Source: Celeribacter ethanolicus
GTDB lineage: Bacteria > Pseudomonadota > Alphaproteobacteria > Rhodobacterales > Rhodobacteraceae
Assembly (NCBI RefSeq): GCF_001550095.1
Contig: NZ_LRUC01000013.1
Span: 94,030 to 158,029, forward strand
Direction: 5' to 3'
Length of the DNA: 64,000 bases
Position numbers and translations under genes: made by a program. Under the pieces are notes generated by a model. That model had not been told where the DNA came from. It made no database searches and was given only the letters and a program-made list of their open reading frames with translations. Within the stretch, counting starts at the first letter, position 1; each line of letters starts with the position of its first letter. This document shows positions 61,793 through 64,000 of this stretch, one piece after another.

Positions 61793-62574
61793 GCGGCGCG
61801 AAGGCCGCCGGGCGCGGCGTCAAGGAGATTGATCCGAACCGCCGCGCCCGGCTCAACGCCGGAGAGGTGGAGGCCGCAACGCTGACCGAATGTCTGGCCG
61901 TCGATTTCACGGCACTCATGCGCACTGTCCTGCCGGAAATCGGTGCGGACGCCTTGAGCGAAATGGAGCGCGGTGCGGCGACAGGCATTTCCAAACGCAT
62001 GTCGCTTGCGGCGCGAGTGATCCGCGGGGAGCTTGGCGGCTCCGTTTCGGAGCGGCTTGGACGGCACAGATCGGACACCGTGCGTGGCTGGGCCTGCTTC
62101 ATGATTGGCGCCGCCGCCGATATGTCGCTCCGCGACCGCCTCGCGGCCATACGCCCCTATGCGGACGACCTGCATTTCGGGGTGCGGGAATGGGCGTGGA
62201 TGGCCGTCCGAAAGCATTTCGCCGCTGAACTCGAAACCGCCATCGCCATGTTGTCCGAATGGACCGCGGACCCTTCGGAGCGCGTGCGTCGTTTTGCATC
62301 GGAAGCGACCCGGCCGCGTGGTGTGTGGTGCACGCATATCGGTGCGCTCAAGGCGCAGCCGCAACTTGCGCTTTCGATTCTTGAGCCGCTTCGCGCAGAC
62401 CCGTCCACCTATGTGCAGAACTCCGTCGGCAACTGGCTGAACGATGCTGGCAAGGACCGGGCGGATTGGGTGCAGTCCCTATGTGCCCGGTGGTCCGTCG
62501 AAAGTCCGACACCTGCGACGGGGTGCATCTGCAAACGCGCGCTTCGCTCGATCTCTCCCGTTCCCAAAAACTGA
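61789..62574 (+). CDS. DNA alkylation repair protein, AlkD-like
   Basis: This 261-residue all-helical protein matches AlkD-type HEAT-repeat DNA glycosylases that excise bulky or cationic alkylated bases. It shows ERLGRHRSDTVRGWACFMIG, LHFGVREWAWMAVRKHF, ADPSERVRRFASEATRPRGVWC and DPSTYVQNSVGNWLNDAGKD. It is coupled to marR by an ATGA overlap, so MarR may control it. Confidence 0.88.
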   Translation: MSGAKAAGRGVKEIDPNRRARLNAGEVEAATLTECLAVDFTALMRTVLPEIGADALSEMERGAATGISKRMSLAARVIRGELGGSVSERLGRHRSDTVRGWACFMIGAAADMSLRDRLAAIRPYADDLHFGVREWAWMAVRKHFAAELETAIAMLSEWTADPSERVRRFASEATRPRGVWCTHIGALKAQPQLALSILEPLRADPSTYVQNSVGNWLNDAGKDRADWVQSLCARWSVESPTPATGCICKRALRSISPVPKN

Positions 62575-62588
62575 AACGGATGCAATGC

Positions 62589-62917
62589 ATGGCTCATTAT
62601 CTCACCGAACTCTACACGCCGAAACCTGCCTGGCTGGAGCTGTCTGACGACCGGCGCCAACGGTTCTTTGACGCCATCGGGGCTGCGATACCTGCCTTGT
62701 CTGCCCTCGGCGTGGAGGCAAGGTCGATCGGACCAGACTCCATTCCGCGCCGCAGGCATTCTTTGCAGTGTGGCGCTGTCCCGATGACGCGGGGCTCGGC
62801 GCGCTCGTGTCCGGCATCGCGCAATCGCGCTGGCACGACTATTTCGAGACCGTCAATGCCGGTGGCGAAGCAACCGATCTGACCAGCCATCTCGCGCAAC
62901 TCGGCGAAGCCGTGTGA
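62589..62917 (+). pseudogene. Frameshifted small conserved protein gene
   Basis: The first part (from ATG 62589) encodes MAHYLTELYTPKPAWLELSDDRRQRFFDAIGAA and so on to about 62725. The rest continues in another frame as HSAPQAFFAVWRCPDDAGLGALVSGIAQSRWHDYFETVNAGGEATDLTSHLAQLGEAV, ending at TGA 62915-62917. Joined, they give one protein of about 110 residues of a small conserved family (possibly DUF6616; name uncertain). A one-base deletion near 62725-62745 explains the break. It could be a real mutation or a sequencing error. Confidence 0.75.
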
Positions 62918-63230
62918 CGGTAGAGGCACGTTGTACAGAGTGATGGTCTGAGACGTTTTAAAGGCCGCATTACACAAAATTTGGCGCGCTCATCAGGAGC
63001 ATCGTGCTGTATTTTGCAGGTGCGATCAGAGACGCGGTTTTGATTCAAAATCATCGGGCGGACAGCCCGGCACTCGCCGCACGGAATGCGAATATCCGAT
63101 CGGGGGGGAGCTTTGTTCAGCTCGCACAAATGTTTCCAGTCATGACACCTTGTTCCGTTTATTTCCCCTTGAGTTGATCTTTCACGAGGCTACACTCGCG
63201 CCAACTCCTTCCCAGTTTCTGGTTTCCGTC
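62918..63230. other. Intergenic region before vgrG
   Basis: This 313-base stretch is more AT-rich than its surroundings and contains no convincing gene on either strand. A minus-strand open frame with a cysteine pair exists but has no family features. The promoter for vgrG should lie at its right end. No sigma-54 site was recognised. Confidence 0.5.
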
Positions 63231-64000
63231 ATGTCATTCTTCTCGCAAACCTCCCGCATGGGTCGCCTGACCACCGCACTTGGCGAGGACGTTTTGGTCC
63301 TGATGCGCTTTGAAGGCGAGGAGCGGATCAACGGGGTGTTTAGCTACCACGTCGACTGTCTCGCCTCCGCCGATGATATTGATTTTGATGCGCTTTTGGG
63401 CACTCACGCCACCGTCACGCTGCGCACCCATGACGGCTCGGACAAGCCTTTCGATGGCATCATTTCCGAAGCGCGCTGGATGGGCGCGGGCGAAAACGGC
63501 CATCGTTATCGGCTGACCCTCAAGCCCTGGTTCTGGCTCGCCTCGCTCCGTCGCAACCAGCGGATTTTTCACAATAAAACCGTGGTTGACATCCTCACGG
63601 AGCTCCTCGGTGCCTATGCCTCGGCAGGCAAGATGGAGACCCGGCTGACGCTCGATTACCCGGAACTCGAATACACCGTTCAATACCGAGAAAGCGACAT
63701 GGATTTCGCCGCGCGCCTCATGGAACGGCACGGGATTTCCTATCATTTTGAACAGGATAGCGGCTCTCACCTGATGGTTCTGACCGACATTGTCGAGAGC
63801 CATGCGACCATCGGCGAGCGCCCGTTCAAGCCCTATGATGGCCACCACCAGGAGGAAATCGAGCACTTCTGGGAATGGCGGCCAGCGCGGCGGATCACGA
63901 CGGGGGCGGTGCGGCTCACGGATTACAATTTCAAGACGCCGACCGCGGCGATGGAAACCAATTCTTCATCTTCTTCGCGCTATGCTCAGGGCCAGATCGA
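63231..64000 (+). CDS. vgrG: Type VI secretion system VgrG/TssI spike protein (partial)
   Basis: The reading frame from ATG 63231 runs open to the window end (256 codons). It matches the gp27-like N-terminal domain of VgrG: FEGEERINGVFSYHVDCLAS, LLGTHATVTL, DGIISEARWMG, YRLTLKPWFWLASLRRNQRIFHNKTVVDILTELL, YTVQYRESDMDFAARLMERHGISYHFE. VgrG trimers cap the T6SS tube and carry effectors. The gp5-like part and any effector lie beyond the window. Confidence 0.93.
   Translation, partial: MSFFSQTSRMGRLTTALGEDVLVLMRFEGEERINGVFSYHVDCLASADDIDFDALLGTHATVTLRTHDGSDKPFDGIISEARWMGAGENGHRYRLTLKPWFWLASLRRNQRIFHNKTVVDILTELLGAYASAGKMETRLTLDYPELEYTVQYRESDMDFAARLMERHGISYHFEQDSGSHLMVLTDIVESHATIGERPFKPYDGHHQEEIEHFWEWRPARRITTGAVRLTDYNFKTPTAAMETNSSSSSRYAQGQI

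Noticed and set aside
62839..63129. Minus-strand frame with cysteine pair upstream of vgrG
   Set aside because: No recognisable family, runs into the pseudogene antisense, and has no ribosome binding site.

Overview
The window is chromosomal DNA of an alphaproteobacterium, almost certainly a member of the Rhodobacterales (Roseobacter/Rhodobacter group). The main evidence is the nifR3(dusB)-ntrB-ntrC-ntrY-ntrX-trkA-trkH-hfq-hflX gene order, an NtrC that lacks the GAFTGA loop (as described for Rhodobacter capsulatus), a fused ispDF, DUF6477 and DUF6456 proteins, high GC and dense packing with many ATGA/TGATG stop-start overlaps. The genus cannot be fixed from the sequence.

Layout. 0.1-1.1 kb: rplM-rpsI with a terminator. 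1.2-6.0 kb: a GSCFA/SGNH-like pair and a spermidine/putrescine-type ABC transporter (two permeases and an ATPase, with no binding protein). 6.0-17.5 kb, nearly all minus strand: two alpha/beta hydrolases, a TetR regulator, PPK2, metA (with the Glu expected of an acetyltransferase), an unknown P-loop ATPase, two EamA exporters, a FadL-type porin, a small monooxygenase, a GT8 glycosyltransferase and guaA. 17.5-29.9 kb: divergent DUF6477 and DUF6456 genes around a CtrA-like site, a palindrome-rich gap, oxyR facing a Prx5 peroxiredoxin, lipA, an rRNA methyltransferase, a LysR regulator, hpt with an overlapping 56-codon membrane peptide gene, a COQ10/RatA protein, a low-GC uracil-DNA-glycosylase-like gene, a TSUP permease, and cinA-pgpA-ispDF. 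30.0-42.4 kb: the conserved nitrogen/redox two-component cluster with potassium uptake, hfq and hflX.

42.4-51.9 kb: two small unknown genes, a maltose-type acetyltransferase, a penicillin acylase, a 3-hydroxyisobutyrate-dehydrogenase-type reductase, rlmE, a mutarotase-like protein, a RirA/NsrR-type Rrf2 regulator, an MFS transporter and an FAH-family hydrolase. 52.0-54.0 kb: two overlapping ATP-grasp-type genes, the best candidate here for an undescribed biosynthetic pair. 54.2-61.0 kb: a TAXI-TRAP transporter operon with DUF1850, divergent from hutG-hutF-iclR, which looks like an uptake-plus-degradation unit for formiminoglutamate or a related compound. 61.2-62.9 kb: marR-alkD followed by a single-frameshift pseudogene. 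The window ends inside a vgrG gene (type VI secretion).

Coordinates of starts were re-chosen where a ribosome binding site, family alignment or gene overlap argued for an internal start. No tRNA, rRNA, CRISPR array or intact insertion sequence was seen.
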